Source: Ramlibacter sp.
Lineage (GTDB): Bacteria > Pseudomonadota > Gammaproteobacteria > Burkholderiales > Burkholderiaceae_C
Length of the DNA: 64,000 bases
Reading direction: 5' to 3'
Assembly (NCBI GenBank): GCA_029237735.1
Contig: JAQZBU010000008.1
Location: 90,763 to 154,762, forward strand
Shown here: positions 50,977 through 60,959 of the stretch, piece by piece
Layout of the letters: every line of letters starts with the position of its first letter
Numbering within the stretch: position 1 is the stretch's first letter
The notes under the pieces: model-generated
Told to the model about the DNA's origin: nothing
The model's database searches: none
The model's input: only the letters and a program-made list of their open reading frames with translations
Position numbers and translations under genes: made by a program

Positions 50977-51611
50977 TCCGCCCCGCCATCACCTTCGGCG
51001 TGTTGGTGCTAGCCGCCGTACTGGCCGGGTGCTCCGCCATCCCGGACAAGCCGGTGCGCGCCACCCTCTACGATTTCGGCCCGGCGTTGGGTGGGAATCC
51101 TGGGCTCGTTCAGCCACCTGCGCTTCCTGCACTGGTGCTGGCCGATGTCGAGACCACCGGTGCCCTGGATGGCAATGCCGTCCTGTACCGCCTCGGTTAT
51201 TCGGATGACCACCAGCTGCGTCCGTACTCACAGGCCCGATGGAGCGCCCCGCCTCCGCAGCTGATTCGCCAGCGACTGCGCCAGCGGCTCGGCCGCGAGC
51301 GGCCGGTGCTCGACCTGGGCGAGAGCGCCGGGATGGCGCGCAATGGCGGCGCCGCACCCAGGGTGCTGCGCATGGGTCTGGAGGAGTTCTCGCACCTGTT
51401 CGAGACCGTCTCGCAGAGTTGGGGCGTCTTGCGCTTGCGCGTTACCGTGTTGGACAACACGGTCGCGGGCGAGCAGTTATTGGCCCAGCGCACCTTCGTC
51501 GTGCGCAAGCCTGCTCCCACTGCCGATGCGCCGGGTGGCGTGCGGGCCCTCGCGGCCGCCACCGATACGGTGGCGGAAGAGATCGCGCAATGGATGCAGG
51601 GCCTGCGCTGA
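50973..51611 (+). CDS. ABC-type transport auxiliary lipoprotein (PqiC-like)
   Basis: A 212-residue lipoprotein with lipobox LAGC (Cys19) and a domain of the ABC_trans_aux/PqiC type (YDFGPALGG; ARWSAPPPQLIRQRLRQRL). It starts at GTG overlapping the MCE stop by 4 nt. Such lipoproteins dock MCE tunnels to the outer membrane (PqiC is the known case). Confidence 0.87.
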   Translation: MIRPAITFGVLVLAAVLAGCSAIPDKPVRATLYDFGPALGGNPGLVQPPALPALVLADVETTGALDGNAVLYRLGYSDDHQLRPYSQARWSAPPPQLIRQRLRQRLGRERPVLDLGESAGMARNGGAAPRVLRMGLEEFSHLFETVSQSWGVLRLRVTVLDNTVAGEQLLAQRTFVVRKPAPTADAPGGVRALAAATDTVAEEIAQWMQGLR

Positions 51612-51612
51612 A

Positions 51613-52221
51613 ATGCCGGCCCCCCACCCGATGGCCACGCTCACCCTGGATGAACAACTGACAGCCCGGGGGCTCCAGTTGCTCGGCGCTTGCGAAGGTC
51701 TCTCGCAACGGCCCGATCTGCTGGCGCAATGCGCGCTGATGAACGACTTCACGGCGGCCGAAGCCGACTTGCTTGGCGCCAGCATGTTGCACGTGCGCGC
51801 GAAGCCCGGCCAACTGCTGATCGCCGAGGACGAGCCCGGCGACTGGATGATGGTGTTGCTGCGCGGAACAGTGGACGTGGGCAAGCGCAAGGTTGGCGCC
51901 GGTTCCGACGAGCGGGAGCCCGGCGACACTACGCGGCTCGCGGTGCTTCGCGAAGGCGCGGCGATCGGCGAGATGTCGATGTTCGACGGGGAGCCCCGTT
52001 ACGCCAGCTGCTGGGCGCTCAGCGAAATAGAGGCGGCGGTGCTCAGCCGTCCGGCCGTGGTCCGCCTGATCAAGGCTCATCCCGCGGTTGGCGCGAAGCT
52101 CCTGGTCAAACTCACGCAGTTGCTGGCGCAACGCCTACGAAACACCAGCAGCCAATTGGTCAAGGCGCTGCAGCGCGAGCGGTTGGCAGCCGCTAGCGTC
52201 CCAGGCCGGGAAACAGTTTGA
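51613..52221 (+). CDS. Cyclic nucleotide-binding domain protein
   Basis: A 202-residue protein consisting of one cNMP-binding domain (about 45-165) with the phosphate-binding cassette IGEMSMFDGEPRYASCWA and a C-terminal helix. It has no HTH, channel or kinase part. It starts 1 nt after the lipoprotein stop, so is probably the last gene of the MCE operon and may sense a nucleotide to modulate transport; that role is inference. The MarC gene converges on its last bases. Confidence 0.82.
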   Translation: MPAPHPMATLTLDEQLTARGLQLLGACEGLSQRPDLLAQCALMNDFTAAEADLLGASMLHVRAKPGQLLIAEDEPGDWMMVLLRGTVDVGKRKVGAGSDEREPGDTTRLAVLREGAAIGEMSMFDGEPRYASCWALSEIEAAVLSRPAVVRLIKAHPAVGAKLLVKLTQLLAQRLRNTSSQLVKALQRERLAAASVPGRETV

Positions 52222-52825
52222 GCAAGCCCAGGGCCATCACCTCTACCGCCAGCGCTGCGAGGATCAAGCCCATCAGTCGCGTCATCACGTTGATGCCGGT
52301 TTTTCCCAGCACGCGTGCAATCGGATCCGCCAGCGCGAAGCACAGGGCCGTCGCGAGTCCGATCACCACGCCGTAGCCAATCAGCGCCGACATCTGCAGG
52401 AAGTTCTGCGCGCGCTCGGCATAGATGACGACGGTGGAAATAGTGGCGGGGCCCGTGAGCAGCGGAATCGTCAACGGGACGACGGCGATGCTCGCACCCA
52501 TGGCGGCCTTTTCGGCGCCATCCTCGTACTCGTTGGTTTGTGCCTTGGCCTCTGCCGGCTGTGCGTTCAACATGTTCATCGAGCTGATCAACAGGAGCAT
52601 GCCACCGCCGACCTGAAAGCTCGCCAGCGAGATGCTGAAGAACTCCAGGATTTGCAGCCCCAGCAGCGCGCTGCTGGCGATCACGACGAACGCGCTGAAG
52701 GCCGCGGTGATGACTGTGCGGCGGCGCTGCGCGCGAGTGAATCCCTGGGTGTAGTGGATGAAAAAGGGCACGATGGCCAGCGGGTTGACCACCGCCAGCA
52801 AGGTCACCAGTGGTTTGAAGTCCAT
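52193..52825 (-). CDS. MarC-family integral membrane protein
   Basis: A 210-residue, six-helix membrane protein with VNPLAIVPFFIHYTQG near the N-terminus and VVPLTIPLLTGPATISTVV mid-protein, both MarC family hallmarks. Function is unsettled; the early link to antibiotic resistance is withdrawn in E. coli. It follows the MaoC gene by 1 nt. Confidence 0.9.
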   Translation of the reverse strand: MDFKPLVTLLAVVNPLAIVPFFIHYTQGFTRAQRRRTVITAAFSAFVVIASSALLGLQILEFFSISLASFQVGGGMLLLISSMNMLNAQPAEAKAQTNEYEDGAEKAAMGASIAVVPLTIPLLTGPATISTVVIYAERAQNFLQMSALIGYGVVIGLATALCFALADPIARVLGKTGINVMTRLMGLILAALAVEVMALGLLKLFPGLGR

Positions 52826-52826
52826 C

Positions 52827-53333
52827 CTAGCCTTTTGCAAGGGCTGTTTCGAGCCGTGCGATCTCCTCGGGCGTTGCGGGATTCCGGCGCCCGAACATAC
52901 CCAAGCCCTCCATTTGAAGCACCTTCTCGCCGTTCTGGTTGAACATCTCCCAGCCCGCGCGGACGAGCCCCGTGTCGGGGCGCGTGCGCAGAGCCCGGGA
53001 TTCGAGGATGGTGTGCTTAAGGCGCAGCGTGTCGCCCGGGTACACGGGCTTGAGCCAGCGCAGGTTCTCCACGCCCGGCGAACCCTTGCTGGACGATTCC
53101 TCAAGGAGGTTTTCAACCGTCAGTTTCATGGCAAGTGAACAGGTGTGCCATCCGCTCGCGCACAGGTTGCCGAAGATGGAGCTGCGGCCCGCCGCTTCGT
53201 CGAGGTGGAATGGCTGGGGGTCGAACTGCTGCGCGAACTTCTTGATCTCTTCGGCCGACACGGTCACCGTGCCCAAGTCGCGAACGCTCCCTGCCGTGAG
53301 GTCTTCCCAGTAGTACTTGATGCGGCCCATCAT
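52827..53333 (-). CDS. MaoC-family acyl-CoA hydratase/dehydratase
   Basis: A 168-residue hot-dog protein with the hydratase-2 motif FDPQPFHLDEAAGRSSIFGN (catalytic Asp/His). It hydrates enoyl-CoA, perhaps in fatty-acid oxidation or PHA monomer supply. Its ATG overlaps the SDR stop (ATGATG/TGA). Met at 53330 is an alternative start. Confidence 0.9.
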   Translation of the reverse strand: MMGRIKYYWEDLTAGSVRDLGTVTVSAEEIKKFAQQFDPQPFHLDEAAGRSSIFGNLCASGWHTCSLAMKLTVENLLEESSSKGSPGVENLRWLKPVYPGDTLRLKHTILESRALRTRPDTGLVRAGWEMFNQNGEKVLQMEGLGMFGRRNPATPEEIARLETALAKG

Positions 53334-54076
53334 CGGCCTCCTGAAACTTCGATCAGTGACATCGTGGTGTAGCTGGCCTCGGCGGATAACAGCCAGATGA
53401 TGGCCTGCGCGACTTCTTCCGCGGTGCCGCCGCGCTGCATGGGCACCTGGTGGGCCAGCTGCTTCACCCGGTCGGGGATGCCGCCGGAGGCGTGGATGTC
53501 CGTTTCGATCAGCCCTGGCCGCACGGCATTCACACGGATACCCTCGGCGGCCACTTCCTTGGCCAGGCCGATGGTGAAGGCGTCGATGGCGCCCTTGGCC
53601 GCGGCGTAGTCCACGTACTGGCCGGGGGCACCCAGGCGCGACGCGGCGCTGGAGACGTTGACGATGGCACCGCCACTGCCGCCGTGGCGCGTGCTCATGC
53701 GCCGGATCGCCTCGCGGGCGCAAACGATCGAGCCGAGGACGTTGATGTCGAACATGCGCCTCAGGCGGGCAAGGCCCATGTCCTCGACCCGCGCCGCCAC
53801 ATCCACCACGCCGGCGTTGTTGACGAGTCCCGTGATCCGACCGAGCTGGGTGTCGATCGTCTCGAACATCGCCAGCACCTGGCCCTCATCGGCCACGTCG
53901 GCTTGCACGGCAACCGCCTTGCCCCCTTGGGAACGTATCCGGGCCACGACTTCATCGGCCGCGGCAGCCTGCGCGGCGTAATTGACCGCGACCGCATAGC
54001 CTTTAGCCGCAGCCAGAAGCGCCGTTGCCGCGCCAATGCCGCGACTAGCCCCGGTAACCAGTAGCACTTGTTCCAA
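53330..54076 (-). CDS. Short-chain dehydrogenase/reductase
   Basis: A 248-residue classical SDR: TGASRGIGAA cofactor loop, NNAGVVD, Ser in NVSSAASRLG and the YxxxK pair in DYAAAKGAID. Next to a MaoC hydratase it may handle a 3-hydroxy- or 3-oxoacyl substrate (FabG/PhaB-like); unproven. Confidence 0.9.
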   Translation of the reverse strand: MEQVLLVTGASRGIGAATALLAAAKGYAVAVNYAAQAAAADEVVARIRSQGGKAVAVQADVADEGQVLAMFETIDTQLGRITGLVNNAGVVDVAARVEDMGLARLRRMFDINVLGSIVCAREAIRRMSTRHGGSGGAIVNVSSAASRLGAPGQYVDYAAAKGAIDAFTIGLAKEVAAEGIRVNAVRPGLIETDIHASGGIPDRVKQLAHQVPMQRGGTAEEVAQAIIWLLSAEASYTTMSLIEVSGGR

Positions 54077-54148
54077 ATCCGCTCCTTGACGCCATCAGGC
54101 GGTAAGCTTGCATGTTTGCCGGACCCCATTACAGCAAAGGAGATGCAC

Positions 54149-54832
54149 ATGGGCAATTTCATCGACTTGAAGGCCGTCGACGGCTTCGTGTTTCCCGCCT
54201 ACATCGCGCAGCCAGCGGGCGCCCCGAAGGGCGCTATCGTCGTGGTGCAGGAAATCTTCGGCGTCAACTCGCATATCCGCTCCGTTGCCGACGGCTACGC
54301 GGCGCAAGGCTACCTGGCCGTGGCGCCCGCCACATTCCATCGGGTCAAGCCCGGCGTGGACATCGGCTACAGCCCCGACGATATGGGGGTCGGTATGGCG
54401 CTCAAGGCCGCAGTGGAAGCACTCCCCTCGCCTGGTGTGATGCAGGACATCCAGGCGGCGATCCGGCACGCCGCGCAGGCCGGCAAGGTGGGCATCGTTG
54501 GCTATTGCTGGGGCGGCCTGCTCACCTGGCGCGCCGCATGCACGCTCGAAGGCCTGAGCGCGGCCGTGCCCTATTACGGCGGCGGAGTGACGACGCCCGA
54601 CGAGGTGGCTCGCGTTCCCAGGGTTCCAGTCATGGCGCATTTCGGCGACCAGGACCACTGGATTTCGCTGGAAAGCGTGGAAGCGTTCAAGCGAGCGCAC
54701 CCTGATGTCGAGGTGCACGTCTACCACGCGAACCACGGCTTCAACTGCGACCAGAGGGCTTCTTACGACGAACCGTCCGCGAAGCTCGCGCGCGAACGCA
54801 CGCTGGCGTTCTTCGGCAAGCACCTGGCCTGA
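54149..54832 (+). CDS. Dienelactone hydrolase family protein
   Basis: A 227-residue alpha/beta hydrolase with the DLH triad: Cys in [10 protein letters not shown], Asp in [10 protein letters not shown] and His in [13 protein letters not shown] 54149 lies 6 nt after AAAGGAG; ATG 54143 is too close to it. DLHs act in chloroaromatic degradation, but many are general carboxyl-ester hydrolases. Confidence 0.92.
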   Translation: MGNFIDLKAVDGFVFPAYIAQPAGAPKGAIVVVQEIFGVNSHIRSVADGYAAQGYLAVAPATFHRVKPGVDIGYSPDDMGVGMALKAAVEALPSPGVMQDIQAAIRHAAQAGKVGIVGYCWGGLLTWRAACTLEGLSAAVPYYGGGVTTPDEVARVPRVPVMAHFGDQDHWISLESVEAFKRAHPDVEVHVYHANHGFNCDQRASYDEPSAKLARERTLAFFGKHLA

Positions 54833-54834
54833 AA

Positions 54835-55734
54835 ATGGGGATCACTGGACTCGGGCGGCGCGCCAAACTGGCCTTTCGGGCCGTGATCGCCGCCGCGTTC
54901 GCGGCCCTGGCCGTCGCTGCGCAAGCGGTAGAGTACACAGGGCCCTTGTTCGACGCGCACCTTCACTACAACGATGAGGCGCAGTCACCGCACCCCTTGC
55001 CCGACGTCCTGGCGCGGATGCAGCGCAATGGTGTGAAGGCCATCCTCGCCAACTCACGGCCGAATGACGGCACCAAGGCGCTCGCCTCGTCGCCGCTGAC
55101 GCGGCAAGCCGGGGTGACGGTGGTGCCATTCGTGCGCCTCTATCGCAACCGAGCCGACTACGAGAGCTGGTCCCACGACGAGGCGATCTACGAGATGGTC
55201 CTGGCCGAGCTGGCCCGTGGCACGGCGGCGGGCCCGTTCCGCGGCCTCGGCGAATTCCACCTCTACGACAGCGGCAACGCGAACGGTGCCGTCGCGAAGA
55301 AGCTGATGGCGCTGGCCGAGGAAAGAAGTCTCGCGGTGCTGGCTCACGTGGACGACTTGGCGATCGACCTGCTGATGGCAAATACTCCGTCCAAGGGGCA
55401 GAAAGTGCGGCTGATCTGGGCCCACACGGGCATCGGCGGCGCCCCCGCGGCGCGTGTGGACCAACTGTTCGCGAGGTACCCGCTGCTCATGGGCGAACTG
55501 TCGTACCGGCCCGGCCTCACCTGCGACGGGGGCAAGCTGTGCCCGGAATGGAGAGACCTGCTGCTGAAATATCCGACGCGGTTCATGATCGGCTCCGACA
55601 CGTGGGTGAATCAACGCTGGCAGTACTACGACGAGCTGATGAAGGGCTATCGCTTGTGGCTCGGCGACTTGCCGGCGGATGCAGCCCGCAAGATCGCATG
55701 GGAGAACGGCGCCGGCCTGTTCGGCCTGAAATAA
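54835..55734 (+). CDS. Exported amidohydrolase-family (TIM-barrel) protein
   Basis: A 299-residue protein with a signal peptide (about 1-31, ending AAQAVEY) then an amidohydrolase-like barrel. The metal motif HLH is in FDAHLHYND, and a second His is in LAHVDDL, a third in WAHTGIG, an Asp in GSDTWVN. Substrate unknown. It starts 2 nt after the dienelactone hydrolase. Confidence 0.8.
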   Translation: MGITGLGRRAKLAFRAVIAAAFAALAVAAQAVEYTGPLFDAHLHYNDEAQSPHPLPDVLARMQRNGVKAILANSRPNDGTKALASSPLTRQAGVTVVPFVRLYRNRADYESWSHDEAIYEMVLAELARGTAAGPFRGLGEFHLYDSGNANGAVAKKLMALAEERSLAVLAHVDDLAIDLLMANTPSKGQKVRLIWAHTGIGGAPAARVDQLFARYPLLMGELSYRPGLTCDGGKLCPEWRDLLLKYPTRFMIGSDTWVNQRWQYYDELMKGYRLWLGDLPADAARKIAWENGAGLFGLK

Positions 55735-55749
55735 GGGAACGAGGCTTTG

Positions 55750-56400
55750 ATGATCCAGCTGCATTACTACCCCAGCACCGCTTCGATGGTGCCGCACATC
55801 GTGCTCGAGGAGATCGGTTCACCCTATGAGCGCGTGCTGGTCGACCGCGCCGTCGGCGCGCACAAGTCGCCGGAATACGTGAAGCTCAATCCCAACGGCC
55901 TGATCCCGGTGCTGACCGAGGGCGACCTGGTGCTGTACGAAACGGCTGCGATCGTGCTGCACCTTTGCGACACGCATCCGCAGGCGCGGCTGGCGCCCGA
56001 GGTGGGCAGCGTGCAGCGGGCGCACTTCTATAAATGGCTGGTGTGGTGCACCAATACGCTGCAGGCCGCGCTGATCGTCTACTTCTATCCCGAGCGCTGG
56101 ATGGACGAAGGCAATGCCGAAGGCGTCGCGCAGCTGAAGGCACACGCCGAGCGCAAGGTGGGCGGCCTGCTCGACCAGCTCGACGCCGAGCTCGCGCGGC
56201 ACGCGGGACCCTGGTTCGCGGGCCAGGTGTACACGGCGCTCGATGCGTACGTGTTCACGCTGTGCCGCTGGACGCGCAACTTCAAGTCGTCACCTGCTCG
56301 CGAGCGGCAACACCTCGGGCCTTACCTAAAACGCATGCTCGAGCGCCCCGCAGTCCAGCGCGTCATCGCCAACGAGAAGCTGGCCGCGCCTTTCGTCTAG
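55750..56400 (+). CDS. Glutathione S-transferase family protein
   Basis: A 216-residue GST: N-terminal thioredoxin fold (LHYYPSTASMVPHIVLEEIG, with NPNGLIPVL and the DxET-like LYETAAIVLHL glutathione-binding turn), then a helical C-terminal domain. ATG 55750 is preferred over TTG 55747. Overlaps the convergent DUF1003 gene by 4 nt. Confidence 0.9.
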   Translation: MIQLHYYPSTASMVPHIVLEEIGSPYERVLVDRAVGAHKSPEYVKLNPNGLIPVLTEGDLVLYETAAIVLHLCDTHPQARLAPEVGSVQRAHFYKWLVWCTNTLQAALIVYFYPERWMDEGNAEGVAQLKAHAERKVGGLLDQLDAELARHAGPWFAGQVYTALDAYVFTLCRWTRNFKSSPARERQHLGPYLKRMLERPAVQRVIANEKLAAPFV

Positions 56401-56993
56401 GTCGGGCCTTTCTTGCCAGAAGGCTCGCCGGCTTCGTCGCGGTAAGCCTCCTCGATCTGCTCCACCAGCCTATCGGGGCGGGTCGCTTCCTCGAGCGCGC
56501 GCACCTGCGGGTCGTCGCTCACATTCGCGCCCACCTTCTTGGCGATGCGTTCCAGCATTTGCAGCGCCTTCGTGTTTTCCTGCTCCGCCAGCAGGTTGAT
56601 CTGCAGGTCCAGCTGGTTGCGACGCTCAGCCACGCGCATGTCGTAGTTCTGGCTGATGAGGATGAAGGTCGACAGGAAAATCGCCTCGAGCGACACAACG
56701 AGAGTTAGGAAGGTGAACGGGTAGGGGTCAAAGGCGTTGAACCAGGGAAGCGAGTTGTAGCCGATCCAGCACGTGAACACCGCGACGTGGATCCACACGA
56801 AGGTGATACTGCCGCAAAACCGTGCGATCGCGGCCGCCGCGCGGTCGGCGCCAGTGCGCCGTGCCATGGCGGCGTCCTCGAGCTCGCGCATGGCCTTGAT
56901 GTTCTGCCGCGTGACGTCGCTGCCCGTTTCCGCGCTGCGGTATGTGGAGCCGTCCTTGATGTTGTGGGAGTGGGCGTGGTGATGGCTGCTCAT
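56397..56993 (-). CDS. DUF1003 membrane protein
   Basis: A 198-residue protein with a His-rich N-terminus (SSHHHAHSH), two membrane helices (about 62-110: FVWIHVAVFTCWIGYN; PFTFLTLVVSLEAIFLSTF) and a cytoplasmic helical tail. It matches DUF1003. It follows corA on no shared operator; 17 nt separate it from corA's stop. Function unknown; the His tail may bind metal. Confidence 0.85.
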   Translation of the reverse strand: MSSHHHAHSHNIKDGSTYRSAETGSDVTRQNIKAMRELEDAAMARRTGADRAAAAIARFCGSITFVWIHVAVFTCWIGYNSLPWFNAFDPYPFTFLTLVVSLEAIFLSTFILISQNYDMRVAERRNQLDLQINLLAEQENTKALQMLERIAKKVGANVSDDPQVRALEEATRPDRLVEQIEEAYRDEAGEPSGKKGPT

Positions 56994-57009
56994 GCCGTTG
57001 CCTTGGGGG

Positions 57010-58107
57010 TTAACGCCCGACTCGTGCGAGGTAGCGCTTGCGCCAGAAAACGACCAGCACCGAGAGCGCTACCGCGGCCATCAGGCCCAACATGACCCAC
57101 ATCGCCTGCGCGGAGTGAATTAGCGGCAGGAATTCGAAGTTCATGCCGAAAAATCCCGTGATGAAGTTCAGCGGAAGGAACACGGCCGTGAGGGCCGTGA
57201 GCACCCGCATGATTTCATTGGTGCGGTGACTGAGCGCGGAGAAGTGGATCTGTACCGCAGTTTCGGCACCGTGCTCCATTCGGCGCACGTGATGCACTAC
57301 GCGCTGGATGTGCTCGATCACGTCGCGCGCACGGGCGAGCAGACTGTCACGCTCGGCCTGGGGCATCGATGGGGCGGGCTGCTCTCGCTGCGTGTCCAGC
57401 CACTCCTGCATCGCGTCGTTCTGTTCCTCGCACAAATCCTCCAGCATGTGAAGCGCGCTGCGCGCCGACATCAGCGCGCCCCAGTCGGCCCCGCGAGGGC
57501 GAGGGCCCAGCAACAGTTGCTGCCAATGGTCCAGTTCGCTACCCAGGTCCTTGCGCAACTCAAGGTAGCTGTCGACCATCATGTTCAACATGCGCAGCAT
57601 CAGGTCCGACGTGCCCGTGGGCAGGCGGCTGCGCGCTGCGGCGCTCAATCCTTCGGCTTGCAGCGCATCGGCCAGAAAGCGCTGGATGAACGTGTCGGCC
57701 GCGAAACAGCCCGCAGGGTGAACCGTGATGAGGAGCCGGTCGAACACGACGAAGCCCACGGCACGAGTGCGGATCCGGCTGAACGCGGCCAGCATGCCGG
57801 GTAGCCCGACGGCCGCCTGCCCCTCGGCGCGAACCTCAGCGTCCGTGGCCAGCCGGCGGAAGATGACGAGGTCGTAGACCGACGTGTAATCGTAGTGCGA
57901 TGGATGCGCGCGATTGCCCAGGTCTTTCAGGTGCAGGTCCAGTACCGCCGATCCGCCCAGCGACTGCGCCGCCTGCTGCAGCAAGGCGGTGTCGGTCTCC
58001 AGGGACTCGCGCTCGAGGTAAATCCACACGAAGCCGGCTTGCGGCGCCGCAGTGGGTACCTGCTCGAGGAATCGGAGGGTGCCGGCCGCGAACTCGACGA
58101 TGTGCAT
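57010..58107 (-). CDS. CorA-family Mg2+ transporter
   Basis: A 365-residue CorA protein: soluble N-terminal domain, long stalk helix and two C-terminal helices with the selectivity motif GMN in FITGFFGMNFEFLPL. It could move Mg2+, Co2+ or Zn2+ (ZntB-like); the exact ion is not decidable. hemB lies 14 nt upstream on the same strand. Confidence 0.9.
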   Translation of the reverse strand: MHIVEFAAGTLRFLEQVPTAAPQAGFVWIYLERESLETDTALLQQAAQSLGGSAVLDLHLKDLGNRAHPSHYDYTSVYDLVIFRRLATDAEVRAEGQAAVGLPGMLAAFSRIRTRAVGFVVFDRLLITVHPAGCFAADTFIQRFLADALQAEGLSAAARSRLPTGTSDLMLRMLNMMVDSYLELRKDLGSELDHWQQLLLGPRPRGADWGALMSARSALHMLEDLCEEQNDAMQEWLDTQREQPAPSMPQAERDSLLARARDVIEHIQRVVHHVRRMEHGAETAVQIHFSALSHRTNEIMRVLTALTAVFLPLNFITGFFGMNFEFLPLIHSAQAMWVMLGLMAAVALSVLVVFWRKRYLARVGR

Positions 58108-58121
58108 GCGCGGATTTTGCG

Positions 58122-59171
<1,050 letters not shown>

Positions 59172-59239
59172 CTAGATGAACTCTCATCGTTGATTTGCAT
59201 GACGAGACTCAGTCCGGTCGGTAAAGCTGGGCCGTGCCC

Positions 59240-59268
59240 TTGAAACGGGGCGGGGTGTTTGTTAAATT
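59240..59268 (+). promoter_or_regulatory. Promoter of the sRNA candidate
   Basis: TTGAAA (59240-59245, one mismatch) then 17 nt then TAAATT (59263-59268, two mismatches). Transcription would begin near 59275. Confidence 0.6.
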
Positions 59269-59274
59269 ACGGAT

Positions 59275-59374
59275 GGGCGGTTCGCCGCTCCCCGCTTTTC
59301 CTCCCTGAGCGGGTGCCTTAATGTGTGACAGCAAAAAGGCTTACCACCCCGGCCTTTGAGCCGGGGTTTTTTTT
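59275..59374 (+). ncRNA. Candidate small RNA with C-rich loop and terminator
   Basis: About 100 nt between a promoter and an intrinsic terminator, without an open frame. Three hairpins: CCCGC/GCGGG (59291-59295, 59309-59313), whose 13-nt loop contains CCTCCC (complementary to a Shine-Dalgarno sequence); GCCTT/AAGGC (59315-59319, 59336-59340); and the terminator. The exposed C-rich loop resembles sRNAs that block ribosome-binding sites. Start and class are inferred. Confidence 0.6.
59347..59374 (+). terminator. Intrinsic terminator of the sRNA candidate
   Basis: CCCCGGC (59347-59353) and GCCGGGG (59360-59366) pair over a 6-nt loop; eight Ts follow directly. One of the strongest terminators in the window. 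Confidence 0.9.
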
Positions 59375-59485
59375 GGGCCCCACTACACTTGCGCCCATGC
59401 CTTGGGTCAAATCCTTCCACGACACCGTCATCGCGAGCTGGCTTCCGATGTTGTGGGCGGCCAGAGCCTTCCGAGGCGTTTAGGG

Positions 59486-60613
59486 ATGCACAAGACCTCC
59501 GCTTGGCCCCTGTCCCAAGCCTATGCGGCGCTGATCGTCTATGCCAGTCTTTACCCGTTTTCGGGCTGGCGGGATCAGGGCATCGCGCCATGGGAGTTCC
59601 TGTGGAGCTCGTTACCCCGGTATTGGACCGGCTTCGACGTCGCAGCAAACATGGCGGGTTACGTGCCGCTCGGGTTCCTGCTGGCCCTGAGCTTCCTGCG
59701 CCGCGGAAGGCAACTTCGCTCCCCACCTACCAACCTGGCCGCGATCATGGTGGCGGTGCTCACGGCGGCCGTGCTGTCGCTGTTGATGGAGGCACTGCAA
59801 ACTTATCTGCCGTCGCGTGTGCCGTCGAACGTGGATTTCGGGCTCAACGTCGCCGGCGCCCTGCTTGGAGCCGTGGTGGCAGGCGCGCTGGAACTGGCGG
59901 GTGCTATCGACCGCTGGAGCCGTTTCCGCTTACGCTGGTTCGTGGATGACGCGAGGGGGGCCCTGGTGTTGCTCGCGCTCTGGCCGTTCGCGCTGCTGTT
60001 TCCGGCTGCGGTCCCGTTGGGCCTGGGTCAGGTCTTCGAGCGAGTCGAAACAGCCCTGGCAGACTGGCTGCTCGACACCCCATTCCTGGAGTGGCTACCG
60101 GTACGCGACGTCGAACTGCAGCCACTGGTGCCTGTTGCCGAACTGGTCTGCGTGGCCTTGGGTGCCCTGGTGCCCTGCTTGTTGGGCTACTCGATCATTC
60201 GCTCGCCCGGCCGGCGTGCCATGTTCGCCATCGCTGCCATCGGCATGGGCGTCTGTGCCACAGCGCTTTCTGCGGCGCTCAGTTGGGGGCCCTCGCATGC
60301 GTGGGCCTGGTTGAGCGTGCCCGTATCGGTGGGACTCTTGGCGGCGCTCGTGCTGGCGTTGTCGTTCCTGCCCATTTCCCCTCGGGGGTGCGCCGCGCTG
60401 GTCCTTTTGGCACTGGTGGTCCACCTAAGCCTGCTGAACCAGGCGCCCGCCAGCGCCTACTTCGCCCACACGCTTCAGACCTGGGAGCAGGGGCGTTTCA
60501 TCCGATTCAACGGGCTGGCGCAGTGGCTCGGATGGCTCTGGCCCTTTGCCGCGCTGGTCTATGTTCTCGTTCGGGTCTCGCGGAGTGATCCGCAAAATAG
60601 AATGGCTGAATGA
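59486..60613 (+). CDS. VanZ-family membrane protein
   Basis: A 375-residue protein with about ten helices. The first 130 residues match the VanZ domain (FDVAANMAGYVPLGFLLALS; SLLMEALQTYLPSRVPSNVD), and the rest is a membrane extension common in Burkholderiales. VanZ gives teicoplanin resistance in enterococci; here the role is unknown. Start ATG 59486. Its last bases overlap the ferredoxin start. Confidence 0.82.
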   Translation: MHKTSAWPLSQAYAALIVYASLYPFSGWRDQGIAPWEFLWSSLPRYWTGFDVAANMAGYVPLGFLLALSFLRRGRQLRSPPTNLAAIMVAVLTAAVLSLLMEALQTYLPSRVPSNVDFGLNVAGALLGAVVAGALELAGAIDRWSRFRLRWFVDDARGALVLLALWPFALLFPAAVPLGLGQVFERVETALADWLLDTPFLEWLPVRDVELQPLVPVAELVCVALGALVPCLLGYSIIRSPGRRAMFAIAAIGMGVCATALSAALSWGPSHAWAWLSVPVSVGLLAALVLALSFLPISPRGCAALVLLALVVHLSLLNQAPASAYFAHTLQTWEQGRFIRFNGLAQWLGWLWPFAALVYVLVRVSRSDPQNRMAE

Positions 60614-60951
60614 CCGAGACGAACAAGTCGTACTACGAGCGCCACATCTTCTTCTGCCTCAACCTGCGGGACAACGGGGAGGCTTCTTGCGCGCAACACC
60701 ATGCGCGCGAGGCGTATGACCATTGCAAGGCGCGGGTGAAGGCTTTGGGGCTTGCGAACCCGGGCCAGGTGCGCGTGAACCAGGCGGGCTGCATGAACCG
60801 CTGCGCCGCCGGTCCCGTGGCCGTGGTCTATCCCGAAGCGGTCTGGTACACGTACGTGGACGAACACGACATCGACGAGATCGTGGAGTCGCACCTCAAG
60901 AACGGGCAGGTCGTGGAACGCCTGTTGACGCCGCCCCACCTCGGCCGATAG
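60610..60951 (+). CDS. Thioredoxin-like [2Fe-2S] ferredoxin
   Basis: A 113-residue protein of the shethna/thioredoxin-fold ferredoxin type, with cysteines in FFCLNLRDNGEASCAQ and NQAGCMNRCAAGP binding the cluster. Its ATG overlaps the VanZ stop (ATGA). Partner unknown. Confidence 0.88.
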   Translation: MTETNKSYYERHIFFCLNLRDNGEASCAQHHAREAYDHCKARVKALGLANPGQVRVNQAGCMNRCAAGPVAVVYPEAVWYTYVDEHDIDEIVESHLKNGQVVERLLTPPHLGR

Positions 60952-60959
60952 CGCGGCGC

